This document shows positions 54,301-64,000 of a stretch of DNA of 64,000 bases, in pieces. Source of the DNA: Dryobates pubescens (lineage: Eukaryota > Chordata > Aves > Piciformes > Picidae); assembly GCF_014839835.1 (NCBI RefSeq), contig NC_071615.1, positions 1 to 64,000 on the forward strand, written 5' to 3'. Positions within the stretch are counted from its first letter, which is position 1. Every line of letters begins with the position of its first letter. A model generated the notes under the pieces. It saw only the letters and a list, made by a program, of their open reading frames with translations. It searched no databases and was not told where the DNA came from. Position numbers and translations under genes: made by a program.

Positions 54301-57300
54301 CTCCAGTTGTGGTGCTGCACCCTTGGAACAGATAACTCTGTTGCACCCCATGCCAGGCTGCCATTACAGGAGGGGGTTAATTACTGGGGCCTTGGCACAA
54401 GGGTTTTGCTTGCAGCCCCTCAGAAGCATTGGTGGTGCTGGTTGGCATGGCAACTGCTGCCTTCTCTGCCCTACCCACTGCCCGTGCAAAGCCACCACCT
54501 CTTGATGGCTGTGGTGCGGGTACAGACGTGGGGTTGAACCTCTGATGGTGCCGCAGCAGTTTATACCATCTGAGGCACTGGCCTCACCCCATGGGGGTGC
54601 CAACCACCATGCCACCATGCATACTACCACTCACAGCTCACCATGTTGTCCCCAGGAAGCCATGAAAACACCCAGCTGCTCCCCAGAGTGGGTTGTGGGA
54701 TCCCATCAGACCCAAAAAACCTGTTCCCAGCAGAACTTCGACGCCATGCTGGAGCACTGAGCTCACTGCAGCCCTACCTGGGCACTGAGCAGGCTGGTGG
54801 CCACTGGCAGTGCTTTAAGGAAAGTCAAAACCTCTGTGTGGCTGGAAGTCACTGACTAAGCACTTGGCACGGGTAGTGATGGAAGTGCTAAAGAGATTTT
54901 GGCAGCCTCAGCCTCTCCTGCAGGTGCAGGGAGGAGAGATTTGCTGATGCCAGTTTGTGCCCTTGGGGATCGGCATTGAGGGGTGCAGCAGTGACGCTGA
55001 CAGCGCATCTCGATGCTGATCCCCGGGCATTGTCCCATCCCAACAGCAACCCGTGGGAAAGGCCAAGCACTGAAGACCTGCTGACATCCGTCTGTCTGTC
55101 TGTTAGCCGGAGTGGGGCCTGTCTGGGGGCCAGAGATCGGTGCCAGTGCTGGGCATGGTGCCGCTCCTGCGCCCGTTCGTTCCTTTTGTCCACTGGGCAT
55201 TGGTATCCTTGGGGGGTGGCTCGACCCCATTCTGGGAGCTGCTTCTTGGCACTGGGTAGCAGCGGAAGCAGCCCTGGGCTCCTCTCCACCACCACTGAAT
55301 GGCACCTTTGTTGGGGACCCTGCTGACAGCTCAGGGATAGTGGGGACCTGCCTGGCACCGTTTGCTGCGGTCAGTCCTGGGGATGGGGGCTCTGCCCACC
55401 AGAAACGTCCAGTCCTTCTCTGGGGTGGGATGTGGGGGGTTGTTGCCTGGGTTTTGTTGCTGGGGTGGTTTGTTAATGTGTTCAATGAAGAGCACAGGGT
55501 GCCAGGGCAGGGGAGGCTGCCTGGCACGTGGGGTGAGGGCTGGTGGCAGTTTGTTTGCTGGAAGAGAGGTCAGCTGGGGCTAGATGGGGGACCCTGTGGT
55601 GTCTTGGCCCTCCCCTTGCCCTGGAGACCCCACAGTGGCCCTCACCCTCCCCATGCCCAGGAGTCCCCCTGGTGCCATGCCTCTCCCTGCACCCTGGGGA
55701 TCCTACAGTGGTTCTGTCCCTCCCCACGCCTTGAAGACACTGTGGGGTCCTGGTCCCCCTCCTTGTGCATCCTTCCGGTCCTGGATCTCCCTTCCCTGCC
55801 TGAAGTAGCCCCTTCCAACCAGCTTGTCCCTAACATGTTTGCCCCCAGTGTGCTTGTCCCAAACATTCTTGTCCCCCCAGCACATCCAGCTGAGTTGTGA
55901 GGGTGAGGACTGCCACCTCTTCCCCTGACACTCAGGCTCAGGACTGTGATGGTGCCATCTCATTGTAGTGGGCACAGGGGCAGCTGCATGAGTCTCCAAG
56001 ACAGGGCTCTGCCATGATGCTGCCACCCTCCTCTTCCTGCTGCTCAGGCTCCCCTCTGCGAGGAAGTGCAGGCTCCCTGCAAAGCCTGAGTGGCATTTTT
56101 CAGGTAAATCTTCTGTAGATCTGGCTCCATCCTTCCTCCTGGTGTTAATTGGATTGCCCTGAGGAGGTTTATTTTCCCACGGTGGCAAACGTGGGGTGGG
56201 AGCATGGCAGTGCCAGGCAAGGGGCTTCAGGGACATGCTGGGGCTCCCCACTCTGCTGAAACAGCCTGGTCTGGCAGCTTGGTGTGGCACTGTGGCAATA
56301 CTGGAGTCCCAACAAGACAAAAGAGCTGGAAGAGAGCCCCAGGAAAACCCACCACAGCTTGGGTAGATGGGGATCCTGGTGCCAAGAGAGGTCCTTGAGC
56401 CCTGCCACCATCAGCAGGGCCCCTTCAGCCTAAGCCCTCCTCCTTCAGGCAGCTCTGCACACAGCACCATGCTGTGCCCCAGCTGCAGTGCTGCTAGGAG
56501 CCCAGTCCTTGGTAGGAAGGAAGGGCTGGATCTGCAGCCCTGTCATCTCCCTGGCACACTCCAGGTCTGTGCCGTGGCTGCTTCTGGTGGCACTCTTAAT
56601 CTGCTGTCCCCTTCCCTCACTTCCAGAACTCCTTGGATCAGCAAAGAAAGTCAATGTCAACTTCCAAGACACCGATGGGTAAGTGGGAGCCCTGTGTCAG
56701 TGTGTGCACAAAAAAGGGGGCACGTGCAAAGGGGAAAGGGATGCTCAAAATGGGCTACATCAAAAGCAGCATGGCCAGCAGGTCAAGGGAGGCTATTCTG
56801 CCCCTCTGCTCTGGTGAGAGCCCACCTGGAGCACTGTGTCCAGCTCTGAGGCCCCCAACAGAAGAAGGACCTGGAACCATCTCCTCTGGAGAGGGTCCAG
56901 AGGAGGTCACAAAAGTGATCAGAGGCTAGAGAACCTCCCCTATGGGAACAGGCTGAGAGAGCTGGGGCTGTTCAGGCTGGAGAAGAGAAGGCTCCAGGGA
57001 GATCTTAGAGCAGCCTTCCAGTACCTGAAGGGGCTACAGGAGAGCTGGGGAGGGACTTTTGATAAGGGCTTGTGGTGATAGGACTTTGGGGGAATGGTTT
57101 GAAACTAAAGCAGAGGAGATTTAGATTGGACATTAGGGAGAAATTCTTTAGAGTGAGGCTGGGGAGACACTGGAATAGGTTGCCCAGGGAGGCTGTGGAT
57201 GCCTCATCCCTGAAAGTGTTCAAGGCCAGGCAGGATGAGGCTTTGAGCAGCTTGGGCTGGTGGAAGGTGTCCCTGCCCGTGGCAGGAGGTTGGAACTGGA

Positions 57301-60300
57301 TAGTCTTTGAGGTCCCTTCCAACCCAAACCTGTCCATAATTCTATGAAATGTAAAAGGAAATGAGAGGTGACCCTCTGGCTTCTAGAGGAAACTTGTGAA
57401 GCAGAGCTCTACTGTGGCTTCGCTTCTCTTGAGGAAATGTTGAACTGAGTGTCAAGATCAAGAGATGGGAGCATAGTTACAGACTGGAGCTGGGTTGGCT
57501 TCTTTGTACCTGCTGTTGGAGCCCTGGAGCCAGCTGCCTAGAGAGGTTGTGGAGTCCCCTTCCCTGGAGAGCTTCCAGCCTCAGCTGCACCCTTATGATC
57601 CTGGGCAAGCTGCTGTGGGTGCCCTGCTTGAGCAGGGGGTTGGACTGGATGATCTTCAGGTGTCCCTTCCAGTTCTCACCATGATGGGATTCTGTATCCT
57701 GCTTGCAGCTTCTGGATGTTTTTGGGAGTGCAGGAGCAGCTCTAGCAGCAGGGGAGTAACCTCCACTGCTGCTCCTGGAGAGGATTAACGCTGCGTACTT
57801 GTGGGGCATTCCACGTGTGCTCTGCTCTACCACCCACCATTGTGCCAGCTCAGCCAGCCCTGGGGTTTTGCCTCAGTTTCCCCATCTCTGCTCTGCTCAC
57901 TGATACCTGGCCTGGTTAGTGGATGCCACGCTGGAGTCCCTGCACTTGTCCAGGGAATGGTGCCCTGCCCAGTGCCTGGCCTTTGTGCCTGGCTGTGCCA
58001 TGCCAGGGGAAGCCCCTGAGGCAGCCCAGCGGGGGCAGGGTGCAATTGGCACCATCTTGAGTCGATCTGAGCAGGGTGCTGGAGCAGAAAATGCTGACAT
58101 TTCCCAGGCAGACATTGGGGATCTGTGCTGAGTTGTCTGCTCACATCGCTGCTCCCCGCTGCCAGCTCCATGGACAACGTGGCGGCTGCAGCATGCTCCC
58201 CAGCTGGGACATTCCCCCAGCCTGGCTGTGTGTCCCAGTGTTGGGGGACAGGGGAATGTGGTGGCCAGATCATGCTCCCCAGCTGGGACATGTGTTCCCC
58301 ATCAGCTGAGTGTCCCAGTGATGGGGGACAGATGGAATCACCACCCCACCTTCCTTCTCTTGGGCACGGGGCAGCTGTGGGAGGTTCCACCTACGGTCTG
58401 CAGCCCGTTCCCATGCTCTGGTGACACCGAGGTGGCCCAGGGGATGGGACAGGGATGCTGTGTGTGACTGCAGCTTGGAGCAGCAGGTGACAGGCACAAG
58501 CACAGCCATGTGGCGGATGCCACTGCTGGGAGCAGCAAGTAGGTCAGCTCCTGGTCTGCTTTCTAGTCATGAGCCTCCTGGCTTGGCCCATCCCAGAGTG
58601 GGGTGTGGGGTTGGGGTCTTCCATCTGGCAGCTTGGGCCCCCCTGTGCTGGTGCCTCTGGTTGTATTGCTGGAGCTAGGCTGGGAGAAGTGGGTCACTGG
58701 GAAGAGCAGCACCCTGGCACACCCCCACCCTCAGTGGAACCCTCCACCAAGTACTTGCTCATCCCATCACCTCCAGCCCCAGGGAGTCCCAGCATCTCCA
58801 GGGAGCATTTCACAGAATCCCAGCATGGTGGGGGTTGGAGGAGACCTCTGGAGACCATCCAGTCCAACCCCCTTGTATCCATCTTGCATCAGCATCCCCA
58901 GGTCAGCCCTTGCTCCCAGCTTATAGAATCACAGAACGGTTTGGGTTGGAAAAGCCCTTCCAGATCATCCAGACCAACCATTCTCTAACTCTAGCAAGGC
59001 TGGTGCTAAGCCATGGCCTTCAGCACCACATCTCTGCCTCTTTGAAACACCTACAGGGATGGGCATTCAGCCACCTCCCTGGCCAGCCTGTTCCAGGGTT
59101 TGAGAACCCTTTCAGTGACGTTTCTTCTAATGTCCAATCTACGCCTGCCCTGGTGCAAGCTGAGGGTCCTTTGGGGCCATCTCCATCCCACGAACATGAT
59201 CAAAGGGATGGGATGGAGCTGGTTGCATGAGGCAGGCTCGGAAGCTTGAGGGTGCACCACCACCAAGAAAAAGCATCTCAGGGCCTGTGGCATTAGGGGT
59301 ATCCCCAGCCCTGCCTCCTCCAACACAGGCTGCAGGGGAGGGTCTATCCTGTGGTTGTAGCCCCCCCAGGAAAGCCAAATAAAGTGGTGGGCTGGGGAGC
59401 AATCCCATGTCCACCCTGGCACATCCCACCCTCTGGCCCTTGTTGCATGCTGTGGCTGACCCTGTGCCCATGTGGCACGGATGTATAGCTGCTGTGACCC
59501 TGGGATCTTGGGGACACTGCCATTTGGGGGGCTGCAGGAGGCAGAGCGGGTGCCCTGAGGTGCTGTAGTGAGTAGAGGCTTGAGGCCACGCTGCTGGGTG
59601 TCGGCTGTTGGACAGGACAGGGACATGGGACCCTTGACACCATGGCTGCTCCCCAGGTTCTCAGCTCTGCACCATGCAGCGCTCAACGGCAACACAGAGC
59701 TCATCTCACTGCTGCTGGAGGCACAGGCTGCGGTGGACATCAAGGACAACAAAGGTGAGCCCCGGGGTCCTGGCTGTGGCCCCCCACACCTCTATAGGCC
59801 TTGGCTGGGTGCATTGGTGTGCCTGAGTGGTCATGATGTCCCCATCCTGTCCACCTGCAGGAATGCGGCCCCTGCACTATGCAGCTTGGCAAGGCAAGAG
59901 GGAGCCCATGAAGATGGTGCTGAAAGCAGGCTCCTCTGTGAACATCCCATCAGATGAGGGGCAAATCCCCCTGCACCTGGCAGCACAGCACGGGCACTAT
60001 GATGTGGTATGGTGGGGCTGGTGGCAGCAGTGGCTGGAGGGGGCTGTGCCACCCTCCCTGCCCCTGCCTTCGCCGAGCTGGTCTCTCCCTCTTCTGCAGT
60101 CAGAGATGCTCCTGCAGCACCAGTCCAACCCCTGCATCATGGACAATTCGGGGAAGACCCCTCTGGACCTGGCATGCGAGTTCGGCCGGGTCGGGGTAAG
60201 CCCTCACAGTGCCAGGAAATCCCCACTCTGACCCAAGAGTGAGATTCGGAAGGGGATGGGGGCACAGCAAGGTTCCTGGAACAGCCCAGCGTGGGCATGG

Positions 60301-63300
60301 GGTAGCTGCTGGGAGGGTTGGCATTGGAGACCTGCAATGCCAGCACTGCTGGGAAGCTCCAGCTCTGGGAGGAGGGGCAAGAGCAGGGAGGAGAGGTGGG
60401 CAGTGGGGGCACAGCTCTGGCAGAGGCGCCCTTGCAGCCCTGCTCTATGTTTGCTGAGCCAGGTGGTCCAACTGCTCCTGAACAGCAACATGTGCGCGGC
60501 GCTGCTGGAGCCCAAGCCGGGCGACACCACCGACCCAAATGGCACCAGCCCCCTGCACCTTGCCGCCAAGAACGGCCACATTGACATCATCCGGTGGGTA
60601 CCACGGGCAGGGGGGTGGGCAGTGCCAGGAATCCCCCAGCCTCCCATCCCTGATGATTCCGCTGCTGCCTGCAGGCTCTTGCTGCAGGCCGGCATTGACA
60701 TCAACCGACAAACCAAGGCGGGCACAGCACTGCACGAGGCAGCTCTCTGTGGCAAGACGGATGTGGTGCGGCTGCTGCTGGATGTAAGAGCCCCCCCCAA
60801 CACCCCCAGACTAGGGTGGGGCTATGGGAAGGGAGGGGCTGTGGGAGCGAGGGTCCCAAGGTTGGTGCACACCAAGGCAACGAGCTGTACCCTTCAGCTG
60901 CTGAGTGTGGGGTGGTCTTGGGGGTCCTGGGGTGGTGGGGTTTGGGGGGCAGCCTCTTCCCAAGCCCTCTCCACACCATTGCAGAGCGGGATCAATGCCC
61001 ACGTCAGGAACACCTACAACCAGACAGCTCTGGACATCGTCAACCAGTTCACCACCAGCCAAGCCAGCAAGGAGATCAAGCAGATGCTGCGGGGTAGGGG
61101 GGCCAGGGGATCATGGGGAAGCTGGGGTGGGGATGCCAGGCTGGGGAGTGCTATCCCCTGTGGGGTGGATGAGCGGTGACACTCCCTCTCTGTCCCCGCA
61201 GACGCCTCGGCCGCGCTGCAGGTCCGGGCTGTCAAGGATTACTGCAACAACTATGACTTGACCAGCCTCAACGTGAGAGCTGGGGACATCATCACTGTGA
61301 GTGCCACTGCCGGGGGACACATGGGCACCAGGTGCACCCTGCTGGCACTGCCAGCCCTTGACCCTGGCTCCTGCCCACAGGTGCTGGAGCAGCATGCAGA
61401 CGGGCGCTGGAAGGGCTGCATCCACGACAACCGGACTGGCAATGACCGTGTGGGCTACTTCCCCTCCAGCTTGGTGGAGGCCATAAGCAAACGAACAGGC
61501 AAATAATCCTGGTCCCCTGCACCTCCACCTCCTCCTATGGGGCTGCTCCCAAACCTGCACCCCACAGGGCCCCCCTGTTTAGGTCTAGGGTGTCAATGGG
61601 GTGAAGCCAAATGGGGGTGATGCCCCCATCATGCACGGTAGGTGTCCTCCCCATGGGCATGGGGATGGTGCTCTTGACTGTTTGGGGTAGGTGCCCATGG
61701 AACGCACAGGGAACGCATCCTTGTGCATGAGGCCCATCAAGTATTCAGGTCACTGTTCCCCTTTTTCCATGTGGGGCTGCTGTCCCCATGGAGTGTGCAG
61801 GGTTGGTGTCCTCATCAGGCATGTGGGGGGGGTCACCCTGTCTCCATTTTCTATGTGGAGCTGCTGTCCCCATGGTGTGTGTGGGGCTGGAGTCTCCATT
61901 GTCCATGTGGGGCTGGTGTCCTCATCAAACGTGGGGTTGGTGTCTCCATCAAGTGTGTGAGGTCCCTGTTCCCATTGTGCATGTGAGGTTGTTGCCCACC
62001 TGGTACCCATGGGGATCAGTGGCAGCAGCCCCAGGGTGCTCACAGGGCATCCCTGGGGCTGGGGGAGGCATTTATGGAGCTGGGAGATCGGTTCATGGGG
62101 ACAGCTGGGGGTGTCACTGGGGTCTGAGGAGTATGGAGCAGTGGTGGGGCCACAGGATCTGGTGCTCAGGATCTGAACAAGGGGGCTGGGCACCCATACC
62201 AGGGACCTGGAGTTGCCCCACAGGGACCCTCTCCCTGTCAGGGGCTGTCTCAGGGATCAGATGCTGCTCCCCTGTCCTACAGTGCCTGTCCCTGTCACCA
62301 TTCCCACCCTTGTGGGCTCCCAGTGGGGTGCATGGTCCCCCAGGGTTGTCCATGGCTGTGTCCAGTACCAGGAGCTGTGTTGGTGCTCACAGTGACCCAT
62401 CTCTTTCCTCCTTGGCAGCCCCATGCTGCCTAGTCCCACGTGTTGCTGGGGCACAGGCAGGGAATGGCAGCACTTGGACAAGATCCTGGGGGATCCCATG
62501 AAGGCCTGCTGGCTGCTGGGCACCACCACCACACTGGCTGTGGAAGCTTTGGAGGTGCCATGTGCCACATGGGCAGGGGTAGAGCTGCCCTCCACATGTG
62601 GGTTGTGTGCTGGTAACACAGGGCTGAGATCTGTGGGTCTGCAGTGGTGCTTGCCAGGGTGTGGGGTTTGGTAGCAATCCCATCATCTGAAGCCCTGGGC
62701 CCTGTGAAGCAGGGTGGCAGCATGGGCTGGAGGCAGATGCTGCACCAGGGCTTGGCCAGCTGGGCATGAGGGGTGCTGGCACTGCAGCTCCCAACTCAGC
62801 TGTGCCTGCAGCCCCTTGGTGTGCCTTGATGGGGAGGAGGACCACAGCAGCCTGGCTGTGGGAGCCTCACAAGCTGCTGCTGCCTCCAGCATGGGGCTGT
62901 CCCGGTGTCTGTGCCATGGTGGGTCTGTGGGATGTGTCCATGGGCTGTACATTGTCCCAGGCTGTGCTGAGCTCAGCTGCTGCTCCTCCGCTCTGCATCG
63001 GTTGGGTCTCGGCTCTGGCTTCTCCACCTTCCTTTGGTTGCTTGTTTTGGTTTGTTTGCTGCTTCCCCATTCTTTTTCTTTGCTTTGCTTTGTTAGTTTC
63101 TTCTCTTTTCTTTTTTTACTCTTTTCTTTCTCTCCTCTCCCTCCCCTCCCCCTTCCCCCTCTCCTCTCCCCTCTCCTCTCCAAGCCTCTCCGAACCGAAC
63201 CTCTCCTCTCTTCTCCTCTCCTCTCTTCTCCTCTCCTCTCCTCCCCGAACCTCTCCCCCTCCCCTCCCCCTCCTCTCTCCTCTCCCTCTCCCTCCTCCCG

Positions 63301-63665
63301 CTGCCTCCTCTTTCTCCTCTCCCTCCTCCCTCTCCTTACCCCCTCTGCCCCCCCTTTTCCTCTTCCCTTTCCTCTCTTTTTTTGGTGGCGCTGAGCGTTG
63401 TCTCTATCATTTGGACCCTTTTCATTTTGTCTCTTGTTTTATTTATCAGGTTCGTGGGAGACTGTAACAATCCCCCACCACTACCAAAAGACCCCGCTCC
63501 CGGCTTTCGGGGCTGCTGTGCTAAACGGTGACGCCTCGTCCCATCCGTTCCATTCCCTGCCTCCACCTCCACCTCCACCACCACATTCCCATCAGACTCT
63601 TTTCAGTTCCTTTGGCTATCACAGGCTCTCCCCTAGCAGTGCCAACGAGCCGCGTTACGGACAAG
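42059..63665 (+). CDS. CASKIN1: CASK-interacting protein 1, N-terminal part (continues past the window)
   Basis: Exons: 42059-42152, 56627-56678, 59657-59754, 59861-60006, 60100-60195, 60463-60593, 60675-60783, 60985-61093, 61202-61296, 61381-61498 and 63450-63665; about 421 of roughly 1,430 codons. The start [20 protein letters not shown] and exon 2 ([18 protein letters not shown]) match the family. Ankyrin repeats follow ([66 protein letters not shown]). The SH3 domain at about residues 284-346 has [10 protein letters not shown] in place of the usual ALYDY, fitting the known atypical caskin SH3. Exon 11 is proline-rich (TIPHHYQK, then eight prolines in a row). Caskins are presynaptic scaffolds binding CASK; the SAM domains lie beyond the edge. 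Intron 1 spans 14.5 kb. The exon 10 donor is GC, not GT. CASKIN2 is the alternative, but synteny favours CASKIN1. Confidence 0.95.
42153..43240. other. CASKIN1 intron 1, proximal part
   Basis: CpG-island shoulder, then a GT-rich stretch (42660-42860) with many GTGTGTG and GTGCGTG words and an AT-richer spot at 43040-43060 (GAATTATTCATGG). No exon is seen. Confidence 0.5.
43240..43660. repeat. Degenerate ~45 bp minisatellite (GTGTCCCCCATGTCC type)
   Basis: Repeated GTGTCCCCCAT, CAGTGCC and CAGCATGxCTGGTGT words at irregular 40-50 bp spacing in CASKIN1 intron 1. Confidence 0.7.
44420..44680. promoter_or_regulatory. Putative conserved regulatory element with an RFX X-box
   Basis: An AT-richer island within GC-rich intron 1. 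It holds GTTGCCATGGCAAT at 44501-44514, one base from a palindromic RFX X-box, plus GGATAATATCC at 44429, CATAATTGATGAGG near 44600 and ACGCAAATCAGATGCAAG near 44629 (octamer-like). Composition and motif density suggest an enhancer; conservation cannot be tested here. Confidence 0.45.
45652..46105. repeat. 16-bp GGATGCAGGGACAGTG minisatellite
   Basis: About 28 copies of a 16-17 bp unit, GGATGCAGGGACAGYK with GGTAGCR variants, in CASKIN1 intron 1. Both strands stay open over it, so the long frames there are artefacts. Confidence 0.95.
46195..46330. promoter_or_regulatory. AT-rich island in CASKIN1 intron 1
   Basis: About 135 bp of AT-rich sequence (GATTGCATTAATAATCTCC, TATTTAATAAAACAGAGC, TTGACATTTCACAATTC) right after the 16-bp minisatellite. 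Its character differs from everything around it and it resembles a conserved noncoding element. It is inferred from composition only. Confidence 0.35.
46331..47689. other. CASKIN1 intron 1, unique sequence
   Basis: No exon, CR1 or tandem repeat recognised on either strand. Confidence 0.5.
47690..47945 (-). mobile_element. CR1 LINE 3' fragment
   Basis: CTCACAGAATGTTAGGGGTT, GGTTGCACAGGAATGCATCC and TGAGGTGGAGTCTCCTG, a reverse-complement CR1 end of the subfamily seen at 24148. Confidence 0.88.
48255..48335. promoter_or_regulatory. AT-rich island in CASKIN1 intron 1
   Basis: GATCTTTAAGCCCTAATG and GTTAATAGTATTTTCC, a short AT-rich block in GC-rich surroundings; a possible regulatory element, by composition only. 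Confidence 0.25.
48780..49015. repeat. GTGTGCCCATGTGCAT degenerate repeat
   Basis: Degenerate tandem words GTGTGCCCTGTGCATC / CATGTGCCCATG at about 15-25 bp spacing. Confidence 0.75.
49945..50272 (+). mobile_element. CR1 LINE 3' fragment
   Basis: CACCTGAACATGAGGAGAAA, AGAGAGGTTGTGGAGTCTCC and TACCATTCTATGTTTCCTAT, in sense with CASKIN1. Confidence 0.92.
50650..51130. repeat. 24-25 bp TCCAGATGTGATGGGCAGTG minisatellite
   Basis: About 19 diverged copies of a 24-25 bp unit alternating xxTATCCAGATGTG and xxCATTCAGCTGTG, which hints at a higher-order two-unit period near 49 bp. Confidence 0.9.
51430..51545. promoter_or_regulatory. AT-rich island in CASKIN1 intron 1
   Basis: AAGACTATCATTTGTGTGG, GGATATAATTAAGAGCAGC and TATTTTGGATGCTTCC in a GC-rich surround; a possible conserved element, by composition only. 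Confidence 0.3.
51546..52385. other. CASKIN1 intron 1, including a diverged two-copy block
   Basis: The stretches 51640-51800 and 51830-51980 resemble each other (GGATGATGGAAGAG / GGTGATGGAAGGG, TTGCCCTGGCTCATTCA, CAAGCTTTGGCGGGG / CAAGCTTGTGGCGGG). This is a diverged tandem duplication of about 185 bp. No exon is seen. Confidence 0.55.
52390..52690. repeat. ~50 bp GATGCCCAGAGCCATGG minisatellite
   Basis: About six diverged copies of a 48-60 bp unit containing GCCCAGAGCCATGG, GGGCAT/CA and GTCTCC words. Confidence 0.85.
53250..53775 (+). mobile_element. CR1 LINE 3' fragment, about 525 bp
   Basis: GAGAGCCCACCTGGAGCACT, GGGGCTCTTCACCTTGGAGA, GAACAGGTTGCCCAGGGAGG and CCAACCCATTCTATGATAC, in sense with CASKIN1. 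Confidence 0.95.
53776..55590. other. CASKIN1 intron 1, unique sequence
   Basis: GC-rich, with open frames up to 262 codons but no supported exon. An ATCCGTCTGTCTGTCTGTTAG microsatellite-like spot lies near 55086-55105. Confidence 0.5.
55600..55760. repeat. ~45 bp CCCTGGAGACCCCACAGTGG repeat
   Basis: About four diverged copies of a 40-50 bp unit with CCCTCCCC, CCTGG(A/G)GA and CACAGTGG words. Confidence 0.7.
56735..57348 (+). mobile_element. CR1 LINE 3' fragment, about 610 bp
   Basis: Begins about 55 bp after CASKIN1 exon 2 with AGCAGCATGGCCAGCAGGTC, runs through GAGAGCCCACCTGGAGCACT, and ends CCATAATTCTATG. Confidence 0.95.
57488..57705 (+). mobile_element. CR1 LINE 3' fragment
   Basis: GAGAGGTTGTGGAGTCCCCT, CTGGGCAAGCTGCTGTGGGT and GGTTGGACTGGATGATCTTC; the same subfamily as 49945-50272. 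Confidence 0.9.
57706..58805. other. CASKIN1 intron 2, with a small duplicated block
   Basis: No exon seen. A block with CATGCTCCCCAGCTGGGACAT and TGTCCCAGTGxTGGGGGACAG occurs twice at 58190-58330, about 75 bp apart. Confidence 0.5.
58808..58900 (-). mobile_element. Short CR1 LINE 3' end
   Basis: TTTCACAGAATCCCAGCATGG, GGGGTTGGAGGAGACCTCTG and CCATCCAGTCCAACCCCC, antisense to CASKIN1. Confidence 0.85.
58922..59165 (-). mobile_element. CR1 LINE 3' fragment
   Basis: TAGAATCACAGAACGGTTTG, CATGGCCTTCAGCACCACAT and CTGGCCAGCCTGTTCCAGG, antisense to CASKIN1. Confidence 0.92.
61740..62000. repeat. ~45 bp GTGTGGGGCTGGTGTCCTCAT minisatellite
   Basis: About six diverged copies containing CCATGTGGGGCTG and TGTCCCCATGG in CASKIN1 intron 10. 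Confidence 0.85.
63057..63380. repeat. 320 bp polypyrimidine (CTCTC/CCTCC) tract
   Basis: Almost pure C/T on the + strand with CCTCTCCTCTC repeats and CCGAACCTCTC interruptions at 63191 and 63246. It ends 70 bp before the exon 11 acceptor. Such tracts can form triplex DNA and act as strong splicing polypyrimidine tracts. Confidence 0.93.
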
Positions 63666-63815
63666 GTAGTTCACCGCTCGCTTCGTGCCCCCAGGCATTT
63701 TCTTTTCTTTGCCTTTACTGAGTCTTTTCTTCCTCCCCCCACCCCTACCCCCCCACCCCCCTCGCCTTTGCCATGGTCTGGCTGCAGGCTATGCATGCGT
63801 GTGTGTGCATGGACC

Positions 63816-64000
63816 CACAGAGTCATGGGCTGGGCTGGGTTGGAAGGGACCTTTGAAGCACACCTGCTCCAACCCCCCTGTAATCATGGACTGGTTTGGA
63901 GGGGACAGGACCTTTAAGAGTCATGCAGTCCAGCCTCACTGCAGTCAGCAGGGACATCTGCAACTAGAGCAGGCTGCTCACAGCCCCAGACAACCTGACC
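63816..64000 (-). mobile_element. CR1 LINE 3' fragment cut by the window edge
   Basis: CAGAGTCATGGGCTGGGCTGG, a second internal CR1-like start at 63884, then CAGGGACATCTGCAACTAGA, reverse-complement. It lies about 150 bp into the intron after CASKIN1 exon 11. Confidence 0.9.

Larger units (their letters stand above)
61499..63449. other. CASKIN1 intron 10 (GC-AG type)
   Basis: The donor is CAG followed by GCAAAT at 61499 and the acceptor is ATTTATCAG at 63449. A phase-1 join gives an open reading frame through exon 11. The intron contains a GTGGGGCTG repeat and a long polypyrimidine tract. Open frames on both strands inside it are not supported. Confidence 0.6.

Overview
The window looks like a GC-rich, gene-dense stretch of a bird chromosome, probably a microchromosome. 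I count about two dozen 5'-truncated CR1 LINE 3' ends in both orientations, short introns and many GC-rich minisatellites. The gene order BRICD5 / MLST8 / (hexosaminidase D-like) / CASKIN1 matches the vertebrate block known from human 16p13.3. The species cannot be fixed from the sequence. I see no retroviral or LTR-type element, tRNA, rRNA or CRISPR array.

Layout. 1-4955: three near-identical 2.0 kb tandem units. 5.0-8.2 kb: a pyrimidine-rich degenerate repeat, then diverged ~450 bp CpG-rich units, one of which has expanded into a perfect 38-bp minisatellite. 9.9-12.7 kb: two decayed, intron-containing copies of an NDR-family (STK38/STK38L) kinase gene on the minus strand. 13.0-15.1 kb: AT-rich and apparently empty. 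15.6-16.2 kb: a CpG-rich promoter-like island with duplicated NRF1 and X-box-like motifs.

Four host genes follow. BRICD5 (+, 17185-23255, complete, 225 aa) and MLST8 (-, 24014-30069, complete, 326 aa) converge, and their predicted 3' UTRs overlap. A GH20 hexosaminidase D-like gene (+, 35682-39243, 576 aa, 13 coding exons, predicted type II membrane protein) has a likely distant 5' exon in a CpG island with a long CGG repeat. CASKIN1 (+, 42059 to beyond the right edge) shows 11 exons (about 421 codons: ankyrin repeats, SH3 and the start of the proline-rich part), with a 14.5 kb first intron full of minisatellites, CR1 pieces and AT-rich islands that look like regulatory elements.

MLST8 is the WD40 subunit of both mTOR complexes. 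CASKIN1 is a synaptic CASK-binding scaffold. BRICD5 is a membrane BRICHOS protein. The GH20 protein should be a beta-hexosaminidase. They share synteny, not an obvious pathway. All exon joins given were checked by hand for reading phase; none was checked against transcripts.
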